A DNA stretch of 64,000 nucleotides. Source: Arthrobacter sp. DWC3. GTDB lineage: Bacteria; Actinomycetota; Actinomycetes; Actinomycetales; Micrococcaceae. The translations under genes were made by a program, and so were the position numbers. Below, piece by piece: positions 26,102 through 34,101 of this stretch (position 1 is its first letter; every line of letters starts with the position of its first letter). The notes below the pieces were generated by a model. The model saw only the letters and a program-made list of their open reading frames with translations. It ran no database searches and was not told the origin of the DNA. The DNA lies in the NCBI RefSeq assembly GCF_002929375.1, contig NZ_PJIP01000003.1, positions 1 to 64,000 of the forward strand, in the 5' to 3' direction.

Positions 26102-27034
26102 CTACTTGACGCCGCCCGCGCCGAGGCCGCTGCTCCAGAAACGCTGGAGTGCGAGGAAGGCGATGATCAGCGGCAGGATCGACACGAGTGCGCCGACGAT
26201 CACGAGCGAGCGCAGTTCGGGGATCTGGCTGATCTGGCTGTTCCAGGCGTACAGGCCCAGCGTCACGGGGAAGAGCGCCTGGTCGCGGAGCATGATCAGG
26301 GGCAGGAAGAAGTTGTTCCAGATCGCGACGAACTGGAACAGGAAGATCGTCACGAGGGCCGGCGCCATGAGGCGCGTGGACACCGTGAAGAACGTCCGGA
26401 TCTCGCCGGAGCCGTCCAGGCGGGCTGCTTCGAGCAACTCACCGGGCACGCTGGCCGCCGCGTAGATGCGGGCCAGGTACACGCCGAACGGGCTGACGAG
26501 GCTCGGCAGGAACACGGCCCACATGGTGTTGGTCAGTTCCACGCGGCTGAAGATGAGGAACAGCGGGAGCGCGAGCGCCGTCGCGGGCACCAGGACGCCG
26601 CTGAGGACGATGTTGAAGATCGCCTCACGCCCCCTGAACTCGTACTTGGCGAGGGCGTAGCCGCACATCGCCGCGATGATCGTGCCGATCAGGGCACCGA
26701 CGCCCGCATACAGGGCGGAGTTCAGCAGCCACCGGCCGAACAGCCCGTCGCCGTAGGTGAACAGGCGCCCGAGGTTCGCGAGGAACGTCTCGGCGGAGTC
26801 CGCCGTGAACCACAGGGGAGCGGTGGAGGTGATCTCGCCGCCGGTCTTCGTGGACGTGGTGAGCAGCCACCAGATGGGGGTCAGGAAGTACAGGGTGAAC
26901 ACACCCATGATGAGCATCGCCGCGCTGCGCGACATGATGCTCTGTCGGGGCCCGCGGGCACGGTTGCGGGCACCGTGCGCCGTCGAACTCCCGCCGCGCC
27001 GGCGCTTGGACGCGGTGGCTGGGGCGGCCGTCAC
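26102..27034 (-). CDS. Carbohydrate ABC transporter permease, MalG-like
   Basis: A 310-residue inner-membrane permease with six predicted helices and the EAA loop (PGELLEAARLDGSGEIRTFF, about residues 200-219) that docks the ATPase. A basic, Arg-rich N-terminus precedes the first helix (MLIMGVFTLYFLTPIWWLL). GTG 27034 overlaps the TGA of the preceding permease (GTGA). It pairs with the MalF-like protein to form the translocation pore. Confidence 0.92.
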   Translation of the reverse strand: MTAAPATASKRRRGGSSTAHGARNRARGPRQSIMSRSAAMLIMGVFTLYFLTPIWWLLTTSTKTGGEITSTAPLWFTADSAETFLANLGRLFTYGDGLFGRWLLNSALYAGVGALIGTIIAAMCGYALAKYEFRGREAIFNIVLSGVLVPATALALPLFLIFSRVELTNTMWAVFLPSLVSPFGVYLARIYAAASVPGELLEAARLDGSGEIRTFFTVSTRLMAPALVTIFLFQFVAIWNNFFLPLIMLRDQALFPVTLGLYAWNSQISQIPELRSLVIVGALVSILPLIIAFLALQRFWSSGLGAGGVK

Positions 27035-27960
27035 TGGGTTACCTTCCGCTGGGTGGACTTCAGGAAGACGAAGGAGAGGATGAACGTGGCGAGCGCCAGG
27101 ACCACCGAGAACGCGGCGGCGAGGTTGTAGTTTGGCACGGACGCCGTGGTGTAGACCGCGAGGTTCGGCGTGAACGTGCTGTTGATCGCTGAGCTGAAGC
27201 TGCGCAGCGTCTGCGGCTCGGCCAGGAGCTGCAGCGTGCCGATGATGGAGAACACCGCCGTCAGGATGATGGCCGGGATCACCAGGGGGATCTTGATGCG
27301 CCACGCGATCTGCAGGTTGCTGGCGCCGTCGAGCCGTGCGGCCTCGTAGATCTCCGTGGGGATGGCGAGCAGCGACGAGTAGATGATGAGCATGTTGTAC
27401 CCGACGTACACCCAGGTCACGATGTTGGCGATCGCCCAGAGCACGAGGTCGGCCCCCAGGAGGTCGACGTTCGAGGTGACGGCGCCGAACGGCGACAGCG
27501 ACGGCGAGTACAGGAAGCCCCACATGATCGCGGCGATCACGCCGGGGACGGCATAGGGGGCGAAGAACGCGAGCCGGAAGAACTTCTTGCCCTTCAGCAG
27601 CGGGGAGTCCAGCAGCAGGGCGAACAGGAGGGCGAGGCCCAGCATGATCGGCACCTGCACCACGCCGAAGAGCAGCACGCGCCCCACGGACTCCCAGAAC
27701 GCCGTGTTCTGGAAGACCTGCTGGTACTGGACGAAGCCGCCGAAGACCTGGCGGGGCGCACCGAACGTGCCCTCACGTTCCACGGTGAGCAGCGACTGCA
27801 CCACGGCGTAGACGATCGGGATCGCGTAGAACGCGAGGAAGAGGATCCCGAACGGGGCGACGAACAGTGCCACGGCGCGGCGCTGCGCTTTCGACGACCT
27901 GGTCCTCCTCGTGACCGGGGCGCCCTGGGGGACCTCGGCCGGGGTGCTAAGAACTGACAT
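27031..27960 (-). CDS. Carbohydrate ABC transporter permease, MalF-like
   Basis: A 309-residue inner-membrane protein with six predicted helices, beginning with ALFVAPFGILFLAFYAIPIV and carrying the EAA loop (PTEIYEAARLDGASNLQIAW). ATG 27960 is preferred over ATG 27969 because AAAGGA is at proper distance only from the former. It overlaps the GH42 gene by 14 bp upstream and the second permease by 4 bp downstream, so all are cotranscribed. Confidence 0.92.
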   Translation of the reverse strand: MSVLSTPAEVPQGAPVTRRTRSSKAQRRAVALFVAPFGILFLAFYAIPIVYAVVQSLLTVEREGTFGAPRQVFGGFVQYQQVFQNTAFWESVGRVLLFGVVQVPIMLGLALLFALLLDSPLLKGKKFFRLAFFAPYAVPGVIAAIMWGFLYSPSLSPFGAVTSNVDLLGADLVLWAIANIVTWVYVGYNMLIIYSSLLAIPTEIYEAARLDGASNLQIAWRIKIPLVIPAIILTAVFSIIGTLQLLAEPQTLRSFSSAINSTFTPNLAVYTTASVPNYNLAAAFSVVLALATFILSFVFLKSTQRKVTQ

Positions 27961-30013
27961 TGCCTGCATCCTTTCGGCCCTGGACCGAGCCGTCGGTGTC
28001 GGGGGTTCCTGGGGTGGTGCGGACGACGCGGACAGCGCCGGCGGGAACGGTGACCACGTCGGCGAGGGCCTCGGAGGTCAGCAGTTCCAGACCGCTGACC
28101 CGGTGCTTGCGGTCCTCGGCGGAGTGGTTGATCAGGAAGACGTACTCGTGCCCGTTGCCGCGGCGCGTGACGACCTCGAGGCCCGACTGCGCCTCGGGTA
28201 CCTGCACGCCGGCGGTGACGGCCGCCCGCAGCAGCAGGTCCGTGAGGACACCGCGGTCGAGGACGGTCCCGGCGTACCAGGCCTCGCCCGCTCCCACGCG
28301 GTTGCGCGTGACGGCGGGCGTCCCGGCGTGGTGGCCGGTCGCGTAGTTCAGGACGGCCTCCGCCGTGGTGAGGCGCAGTGCCTCCGACCAGAGCGAGGCG
28401 AGGGAGCCGTTGTCGAGCGCGAGCGGGTGCGCGGGGTCGAGGGGGAAGAACTCCTCGGAGCGGATGCCGAGGAGGTCCCGGAAGGCGCCGGGGTAGCCGC
28501 CGGGCCGGACCCTCTCGTTCTCGTCGACGATCCCGCTGAAGAACGTGATGAACGCGGAGCCGCCGCCGGCCACGAAGTCGCCGATCACGGCGGCGTGCTC
28601 GTCGCGGACCAGGTAGAGGTTCGGCACCACCGCGAGCCTGTAGCCGGAGAGATCCGCGCCGGGGGCCACGACGTCGACCGTGACGCCGGCATCCCACAGT
28701 GCCCTGTACGCCGCGTGGACCTGCTCGATGTAGCGGACGTCGCCCGACGGGTGCGATTCCTGGTCGTGGGCCCACCAGGCCTCCCAGCTGAACACGAGTG
28801 CGACGTCGGCCTGCACCGTGGTGCCCGCGATCTCGCGGAGCTTCCCGAGCGCGGACCCGAGGCCGACGACGTCGCGCCAGATCTGCGAATCGGTGCCGGC
28901 GTGGGGCAGCATCGCCGAGTGGAACTTCTCGCTGCCCTGCAGCGAGGCCCGCCACTGGAAGAAGCACAGGCCGTCCGCACCCCGTGCGAGGTGGGTCAGC
29001 GAGTTGCGGAGCATCTCGCCGGGGCCCTTGGCGATGTTGCGCGGCTGCCAGTTCACCGCGCCCGTGGAGTGCTCCATGAGCAGCCAGGGCCGGCCCTGCG
29101 CGAGCCCGCGGGTGGTGTCTGCGGCGAACGCCAGTTCGGCATGCGGCGTGTCGAGGCGGTGGTCGAGGTAGTGGTCGTTCGCGATGACGTCCATCTCGGG
29201 CGCCCAGGACCAGTAGTCCTGGTTGCTGATGTGCGCCGCGACCATGAAGTTGGTGGTCACGGGGGCATCGCTGTTGCGGCGGAGGACCGCCTCCTCGGCG
29301 GAATAGTGGGCCAGCAGCTCGTCGGAGCTGAAGCGGTTGAAGTCGAGGGTCTGCGTGGGGTTGGTGGCCGAGAGCGTGAGCCGCGGGGGCAGCACCTGCT
29401 CCCAGGCGGAGTAGCGCTGGCTCCAGAAGGCGGTGCCCCAGGCGGTGTTGAGGGCGTCGAGCGTGCCGTAGCGGGCGCGGAGCCAGCCGCGGAACGCCTC
29501 GGCGGAGACGTCGCAGTAGCACAGCGAGTTGTGGCAGCCGAGCTCGTTGGAGACGTGCCACAGGCGCAGGGCGGGGTGACTGCCGTAGCGGGCCGACACC
29601 TGCTCCACGAGGGCGAGCGCGTGCTCCCGGTACACGGGGGAGCTGGGGCAGAACCCCTGGCGGCCGCCCGGCCAGCGGGCCGTGCCGTCGGCGGTGCGGG
29701 GGAGCATCTCGGGGTGCGCCGTGGTGAGCCACGCGGGGGTCGACGAGGTGCCGGTGCCGAGGTTCACGCCGATGCCGTGCTCGGCCAGGAGGTCCATCAC
29801 GGCGTCGAGATCGCCGAACCGGAACACCCCCTGTTCGGGCTCGAGCTCGGCCCAGCCGAAGATGTTGACGGCCACGAGGTTGACGCCGGCCTCCTTCATG
29901 AGGCGGACGTCCTCCTGCCAGACGGACGCATCCCACTGCTCGGGGTTGTAGTCACACCCGTAGACGAGCTGCCCGCTGCCGGATAGTCCTGCGACGGTGG
30001 TTGTGCGTGCCAA
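27947..30013 (-). CDS. Beta-galactosidase, glycoside hydrolase family 42
   Basis: A 688-residue cytosolic GH42 enzyme that hydrolyses beta-D-galactosides with retention. The acid/base glutamate lies in WHVSNELGCHN (Glu157) and the nucleophile in LLMEHSTGAVNW (Glu314). The Cys-rich NSLCYCDVSAEAFR loop follows the first, then the trimerisation and beta-sandwich domains. The start is TTG 30013 with AGGAG upstream; no in-frame ATG or GTG fits better. It is the first gene of a four-gene operon with a sugar importer and lies behind twin LacI-type operators, so it is probably galactoside-inducible. Confidence 0.94.
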   Translation of the reverse strand: MARTTTVAGLSGSGQLVYGCDYNPEQWDASVWQEDVRLMKEAGVNLVAVNIFGWAELEPEQGVFRFGDLDAVMDLLAEHGIGVNLGTGTSSTPAWLTTAHPEMLPRTADGTARWPGGRQGFCPSSPVYREHALALVEQVSARYGSHPALRLWHVSNELGCHNSLCYCDVSAEAFRGWLRARYGTLDALNTAWGTAFWSQRYSAWEQVLPPRLTLSATNPTQTLDFNRFSSDELLAHYSAEEAVLRRNSDAPVTTNFMVAAHISNQDYWSWAPEMDVIANDHYLDHRLDTPHAELAFAADTTRGLAQGRPWLLMEHSTGAVNWQPRNIAKGPGEMLRNSLTHLARGADGLCFFQWRASLQGSEKFHSAMLPHAGTDSQIWRDVVGLGSALGKLREIAGTTVQADVALVFSWEAWWAHDQESHPSGDVRYIEQVHAAYRALWDAGVTVDVVAPGADLSGYRLAVVPNLYLVRDEHAAVIGDFVAGGGSAFITFFSGIVDENERVRPGGYPGAFRDLLGIRSEEFFPLDPAHPLALDNGSLASLWSEALRLTTAEAVLNYATGHHAGTPAVTRNRVGAGEAWYAGTVLDRGVLTDLLLRAAVTAGVQVPEAQSGLEVVTRRGNGHEYVFLINHSAEDRKHRVSGLELLTSEALADVVTVPAGAVRVVRTTPGTPDTDGSVQGRKDAGNVSS

Positions 30014-30069
30014 GCCTGCTCCTCATGCTGCGTACCGGTTCTCGGGCGATGCCGGAGAACGGCCGCGGC

Positions 30070-30145
30070 CCTTACTCTGTGAACGTTCCCAGAAACAGGC
30101 GGCTTAGCTCTCCATCGAGATTGTGTGAACGTTCCCAGAGTAAGG
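30070..30145 (-). promoter_or_regulatory. Twin inverted LacI-type operators upstream of the GH42 operon
   Basis: Two copies of a 22-bp element (30070-30091 and 30124-30145) stand in inverted orientation with two mismatches. Each contains the palindromic core GAACGTTC in the context TGTGAACGTTCCCA, typical of LacI/GalR family operators. Core centres are 46 bp apart, suitable for cooperative or looped repression. A -35-like TTCACA falls in the outer copy. The regulator is not next door; the LacI protein at 38122 is one possible candidate. Confidence 0.72.
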
Positions 30146-30199
30146 GGGGCCACAAGGGGTGTCAACGCAGACGCCGGGCGAGGGGCGTCCCGGCGGGTG

Positions 30200-31972
30200 T
30201 CAGGTCCCGCGGGGGAGTGGCCGGGCGCCGGCATCCTCCTGCCCGCCCGTCGCCCCGTCGTCATGGATGCGGAGGGCGACCACGAGGTCGCGGTACAGCG
30301 CGTCCCGGCCGAGCAGCGCATCGTGGGTCCCGACGTCCCGGATGCGTCCGTCCTCCAGGACGACGATCGAATCCGCGTCGAGGACGGTGGAGAGCCGGTG
30401 CGCCACCGTGACGACCGCCGCGCGGGAGGCGACGTCGGCGATGCACCGCTGGAGTGCCTGCTCGGTCACGCCGTCCACCTGTGCCGTGGCCTCGTCGAGC
30501 ATCAGGACGTCCGGTGTGCGCAGGACCGCGCGTGCCACGGCGATCCGCTGACGCTGGCCACCCGACAGCTCGCCGGCCTGGAGCGAGGTGTCGAGCCCGT
30601 CGGGCAGGGCCGCGACGACGTCGGTGAGGCGGACGGCGGCCAGTGCGGCCTCCACCTCCCCGTCGGAGGCATCCGGGTGGGTGAACGTGACGTTGTCGCG
30701 CACGGTGCCGGGCACGAGGGGCGTCTCCTGCTCCACGTAGGCGAGCCGGGCGCGGACCTGCTGCGGCGTCCACTGCGTGTACGGCCTCCCGTCGAGGAGG
30801 ATCTGGCCCGCCGACGGTTCCAGGAAGCGCAGGAGGAGTGAGAGCAGCGTGGTCTTGCCGGCTCCGGACGGGCCGACGACGGCGACATGTCCACGCCGCG
30901 GGATCCCCAGGGTGATGCCCGCGACGGCCTCGCCGGTGTCCGGGCCGTACCGGGCGCTGACGCCGTCGAACTCGAGGATGTACGGCGTGCCCGCGTCGGC
31001 CGGCAGGATGGGCCCGTCGGCGACGGCGGTCGGTTCCGGGTCGAACCTGTCCATCTGGCCGATCCGCTCCGCGGCCGCGATGCCCGACTGCAGGGCCGTC
31101 AGGTTCTGCGTCAGCTCGGTGAGGGGCCCCATCAGCCCGAACGCGTACAGCAGGAAGGCGATCAGCGTGGACACCGGCATGTCGCCCTGTGCCACCCGCC
31201 ACGCCCCGACACCGAGGATCGCGATGATCGCGAGCTGGAGCCCGGTCCAGGCGATCGTCCAGACCCAGGCCTGGGTCACGGCCGACCGCACGCCGTAGCG
31301 CGCCGCGGTGTCGATGTGGGAGCCGATCGCGCCCAGGATCCTGGTCTCCGCGCGGCTCGCCTTCACCGTGCGGATGGCACGGACGGCACCCTCGAGCGTC
31401 GACCCGATGCTGCCCACGGCCTCCTGCGCCTTCGCCTCCGCGACGGCGATGCGCGGCAGCAGGAGGACCATGAGGGCCGTGACCACGCCGACGGCCACCA
31501 CCGTGACGCCGAGGAGCGGTGGATCCAGCACGAGCATCAGGACGAGCGTCCCGACGAGCATGACGACCGCATTCACGAGTCCCACCAGGCTGGCCGACGC
31601 CTGGTGCAGCAGGCCGGTGTCGCTGGTGACCCGCGTGACCACCTCGCCGGACGGCATGCGGGCCACCGTCCCCACCCGGGCGTGCAGCACCGTGCCGACG
31701 AGCATCCGGCGGGCCGCGAGCACCACCCGTTCCCCCAGTGTCCCGAAGAGGATCCACTGGGCGAGCGACACCACCGCCCCGGCGATCACGAGTACGAGGA
31801 GCCACAGCACCGGGTCCAGGAGGGAGCCCTCATCGCCGAGCGAATCGAGCACCCACTTGGTGACCAGCGGAGTGGCGAGTCCGGCCGCGCTGGCCAGCAG
31901 GCCCAGCAGGAGGCCGACCAGCAGCGTGACGCGATGCGGCTGCAGCAGGGCGAGCAGTATCCGGAGTCTCAT
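30200..31972 (-). CDS. ABC exporter, fused membrane and ATPase domains
   Basis: A 590-residue half-transporter. The N-terminal six-helix membrane domain (residues ~1-310) is followed by an ATPase with Walker A GPSGAGKTT (about 367-375), signature LSGGQRQ, Walker B VLMLDEAT and the H-loop in VTVAHRLS. Such homodimers export drugs, lipids or peptides; the substrate is unknown. ATG 31972 is the start nearest the first helix. The gene is divergent from a TetR regulator 88 bp away, the usual set-up for an inducible efflux pump. A longer frame upstream overlaps that regulator and is rejected. Confidence 0.9.
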   Translation of the reverse strand: MRLRILLALLQPHRVTLLVGLLLGLLASAAGLATPLVTKWVLDSLGDEGSLLDPVLWLLVLVIAGAVVSLAQWILFGTLGERVVLAARRMLVGTVLHARVGTVARMPSGEVVTRVTSDTGLLHQASASLVGLVNAVVMLVGTLVLMLVLDPPLLGVTVVAVGVVTALMVLLLPRIAVAEAKAQEAVGSIGSTLEGAVRAIRTVKASRAETRILGAIGSHIDTAARYGVRSAVTQAWVWTIAWTGLQLAIIAILGVGAWRVAQGDMPVSTLIAFLLYAFGLMGPLTELTQNLTALQSGIAAAERIGQMDRFDPEPTAVADGPILPADAGTPYILEFDGVSARYGPDTGEAVAGITLGIPRRGHVAVVGPSGAGKTTLLSLLLRFLEPSAGQILLDGRPYTQWTPQQVRARLAYVEQETPLVPGTVRDNVTFTHPDASDGEVEAALAAVRLTDVVAALPDGLDTSLQAGELSGGQRQRIAVARAVLRTPDVLMLDEATAQVDGVTEQALQRCIADVASRAAVVTVAHRLSTVLDADSIVVLEDGRIRDVGTHDALLGRDALYRDLVVALRIHDDGATGGQEDAGARPLPRGT

Positions 31973-32060
31973 AACCCATAATGAAACAACGGTGTTCCAT
32001 AGCGGGCAAGGTCCTGCGCGAAGAACGACTACTCGATTCCCGGTGGAGTAGTGTCGCCCC

Positions 32061-32618
32061 GTGACCGCACCAGTATCCGGAGTACGCACCCGCACGCGCC
32101 AGGCCATCCTCGCCGCGGCGGTGTCGACGCTCGCCTCGGATCCGTCGGCAAGCCTGGGGGACGTCGCGGACGCGGCGGGCGTGGGCCGGACCACGCTGCA
32201 CCGGTACTTCGCCGAGCGCTCGGACCTCGTGGTCGGGGTGACCGAGGAGTGCGCCCGCGCCGTCGTCGCGGCCCATGCCCGGGCGCGCGTGCTCGACGGG
32301 ACCGGGCGCGAGGCGCTGCTGCGGCTGTGCCGCGAGTACTTCGACCTCGGCGACGTGCTGGCACTCGCGTTCAACGGCGTGGTGGACCTCGACGGCGGGC
32401 TGCCCGGTGACGAGTCGGGGCTCTCCGTGCGGGTCTGCGAGCGGGGGCACGACGACGGCAGTCTCGACCGCGGCCAGCCCGCCCTGTGGCTGGTGAACGT
32501 CCTGTGGTGCTCGCTCTACTCCGGCTGGGCGTGGATGCAGGAACACGGGGCCTCCCGCCACGACGCCCTGGAGCTGTTGCTCCGGACGCTCGATGGCGCC
32601 GTCCGACCGCGCGACTGA
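32061..32618 (+). CDS. TetR/AcrR family regulator of the adjacent ABC exporter
   Basis: A 185-residue TetR-type regulator with helix-turn-helix SLGDVADAAGVGRTTLHRYF (about residues 31-50) and a helical ligand domain. GTG 32061 follows TAGTGT (32049-32054) by six bases, so it is probably leaderless. Divergence from the exporter gene suggests that it represses the exporter and itself. The last codons and the stop lie within a 12-bp tandem repeat that continues past the gene. Confidence 0.88.
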   Translation: MTAPVSGVRTRTRQAILAAAVSTLASDPSASLGDVADAAGVGRTTLHRYFAERSDLVVGVTEECARAVVAAHARARVLDGTGREALLRLCREYFDLGDVLALAFNGVVDLDGGLPGDESGLSVRVCERGHDDGSLDRGQPALWLVNVLWCSLYSGWAWMQEHGASRHDALELLLRTLDGAVRPRD

Positions 32619-32672
32619 CCGCGCGACTGACCGCGCGACTGACCGCGCGACTGACCGCGCGACTGACCGCGC
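32605..32672 (+). repeat. 12-bp tandem repeat spanning the tetR stop codon
   Basis: Five perfect copies of GACCGCGCGACT plus eight bases of a sixth. The tetR stop TGA is formed at the junction of the first two units. Each further unit would regenerate the same stop in that frame, so expansion does not alter the protein. Confidence 0.95.
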
Positions 32673-32786
32673 CCGACGGGTCGTCGCAGGTCCTGGCCCG
32701 ACAGCGCGCGCTGACCCACGTCGCCCCGCCCGGCACGCCGTCGCCCGCGCAGACGGCCCGAACGACGGCGGACAGGGCCGGGCCCC

Positions 32787-33431
32787 TCAGCCGCCCGGCA
32801 GGATCCGCCCTGCCAGCACGGGGACGCCCGGCCCGTCGAGGCCCTCGAGGTAGGCGGCCCGACCGGCGAGGCACATCACGAGGGCGAGCAGCGGTCCCCG
32901 CACCTCCGGCCCCTCGCCCGCCTCGAAGGCGGCATCGGTCGCGACGAGCCGGAGGCCCGCGGCGGTGCGGCGGCTGGGCACGGTGAAGTTCCGGGCCACG
33001 AAGAACCCGGCCACCGGCAGCAGCGCGTCGACGCCCGGGCGGGTGGTGATGCCGAGCGGTCGCCGGATGTCCTGCGCATGCACCACGACCTCCCCGAGGT
33101 ACGCGGGGAGGTCGGACGACGGCGCGACGGACAGGCCGACGACGTCGCGGAAGCGGTCGAGCGTCCCGGCGGGCGAGGCACCGAGGTGCTCCGCCAACCG
33201 GCGCCGGTTGTGCACGTGGGGCCGGAACCCGGCCGACAGCATGCTCCTGATCCACGGCCACCGGCTCACCGACGCGGCGGCCGAGAGATGCGCCGTCACG
33301 TGCTCGACGTCCCACTCCCCGCACAGGGTGGCGCTCCGCCACTGCTCGGGGGTCAGCGTCGCGAGGTCCCGGGCGAGGGACGCACGCTCCGCGTGGGTCA
33401 CCTGCCAGAGGCCATCGGTGGTGGTGGCCAT
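32787..33431 (-). CDS. DinB-like / mycothiol-dependent maleylpyruvate isomerase family protein
   Basis: A 214-residue protein of the TIGR03083-type actinobacterial family: N-terminal four-helix DinB-like domain with TLCGEWDVEHVTAHLSAAAS (about residues 37-56) and a C-terminal domain ending in LVMCLAGRAAYLEGL. Some members are mycothiol-dependent isomerases or transferases with a metal held by His residues; substrate unknown. ATG 33431 is chosen for its GGAAGGA Shine-Dalgarno. Confidence 0.78.
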   Translation of the reverse strand: MATTTDGLWQVTHAERASLARDLATLTPEQWRSATLCGEWDVEHVTAHLSAAASVSRWPWIRSMLSAGFRPHVHNRRRLAEHLGASPAGTLDRFRDVVGLSVAPSSDLPAYLGEVVVHAQDIRRPLGITTRPGVDALLPVAGFFVARNFTVPSRRTAAGLRLVATDAAFEAGEGPEVRGPLLALVMCLAGRAAYLEGLDGPGVPVLAGRILPGG

Positions 33432-33482
33432 ACGTGTCCTTCCGACGGAGCCCGGAACCCGGAGCTTCGTGGTCACGAGGGG

Positions 33483-33929
33483 TCAGACGGGCTGCTGGTC
33501 GCCGTACTTCGCCTGCACGGCCTCCCAGTCACCGGTCTGGGCGATGGGGTCCATCCACATCACTTCCCAGGCGTGTCCGTCCGGGTCGGAGAAGGCGCGC
33601 GAGCGCATGAAGCCGAGGTCCTGGGACTTGCCCTCCACCGCACCGGACGCGACGGCCCGATCGACGAGGGAGTCGATGTCCTCCGGTGCGTCGACGCTGA
33701 TCGCGTTGATGACGGCGGAGGTGGTGTGCGCGTCCGCCACCGGCTTGTCCGTGAACTGCGCCCAGTGCTGGTGCGTGAGCATCATCAGGAAGATCGTGTC
33801 GCTGATGGACACCGCGCCCGCGTCCTCGTTGGAGAAGTTGGGATCGAGCGTCCAGCCGAGGCTGGTGTAGAACTCCTTGGACCTCGCGAGGTCGCTGACG
33901 GGGAGGTTGATGAAGACGTTCGTGGCCAT
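33483..33929 (-). CDS. VOC superfamily (glyoxalase/bleomycin-resistance fold) protein
   Basis: A 148-residue two-module VOC protein: VFINLPVSDLARSKEFYTSLGW at the start, and AFSDPDGHAWEVMWMDP near the end, where a metal-binding Glu is usual. Members include lyases, dioxygenases and antibiotic-binding proteins; this PhnB/YaeR-like type has no known substrate. ATG 33929 has AGGAGA about eight bases upstream. It lies 51 bp upstream of the DinB-like gene on the same strand and may form an operon with it. Confidence 0.85.
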   Translation of the reverse strand: MATNVFINLPVSDLARSKEFYTSLGWTLDPNFSNEDAGAVSISDTIFLMMLTHQHWAQFTDKPVADAHTTSAVINAISVDAPEDIDSLVDRAVASGAVEGKSQDLGFMRSRAFSDPDGHAWEVMWMDPIAQTGDWEAVQAKYGDQQPV

Positions 33930-34101
33930 GGCCGTTCTCCTGTTCCGGGACGGTGGATGATCGAAGCTCCTGCGAGCCTTGTACCCGTTGGACGCGGGGT
34001 CGCCCGGTAAATCATCGGTGCCCCACGTATTCCTGTCCACCCCTTGCGAAGCCGGCTCAACAGGTCAACAGTAAGGTGGAAAACCCCAGGGGAGGCCGAC
34101 C

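Noticed and set aside
32605-32672. 12-bp repeats as a CRISPR or plasmid iteron array
   Set aside because: The units are too short for CRISPR and perfectly contiguous; there is no replication protein nearby and they begin inside a tetR gene.
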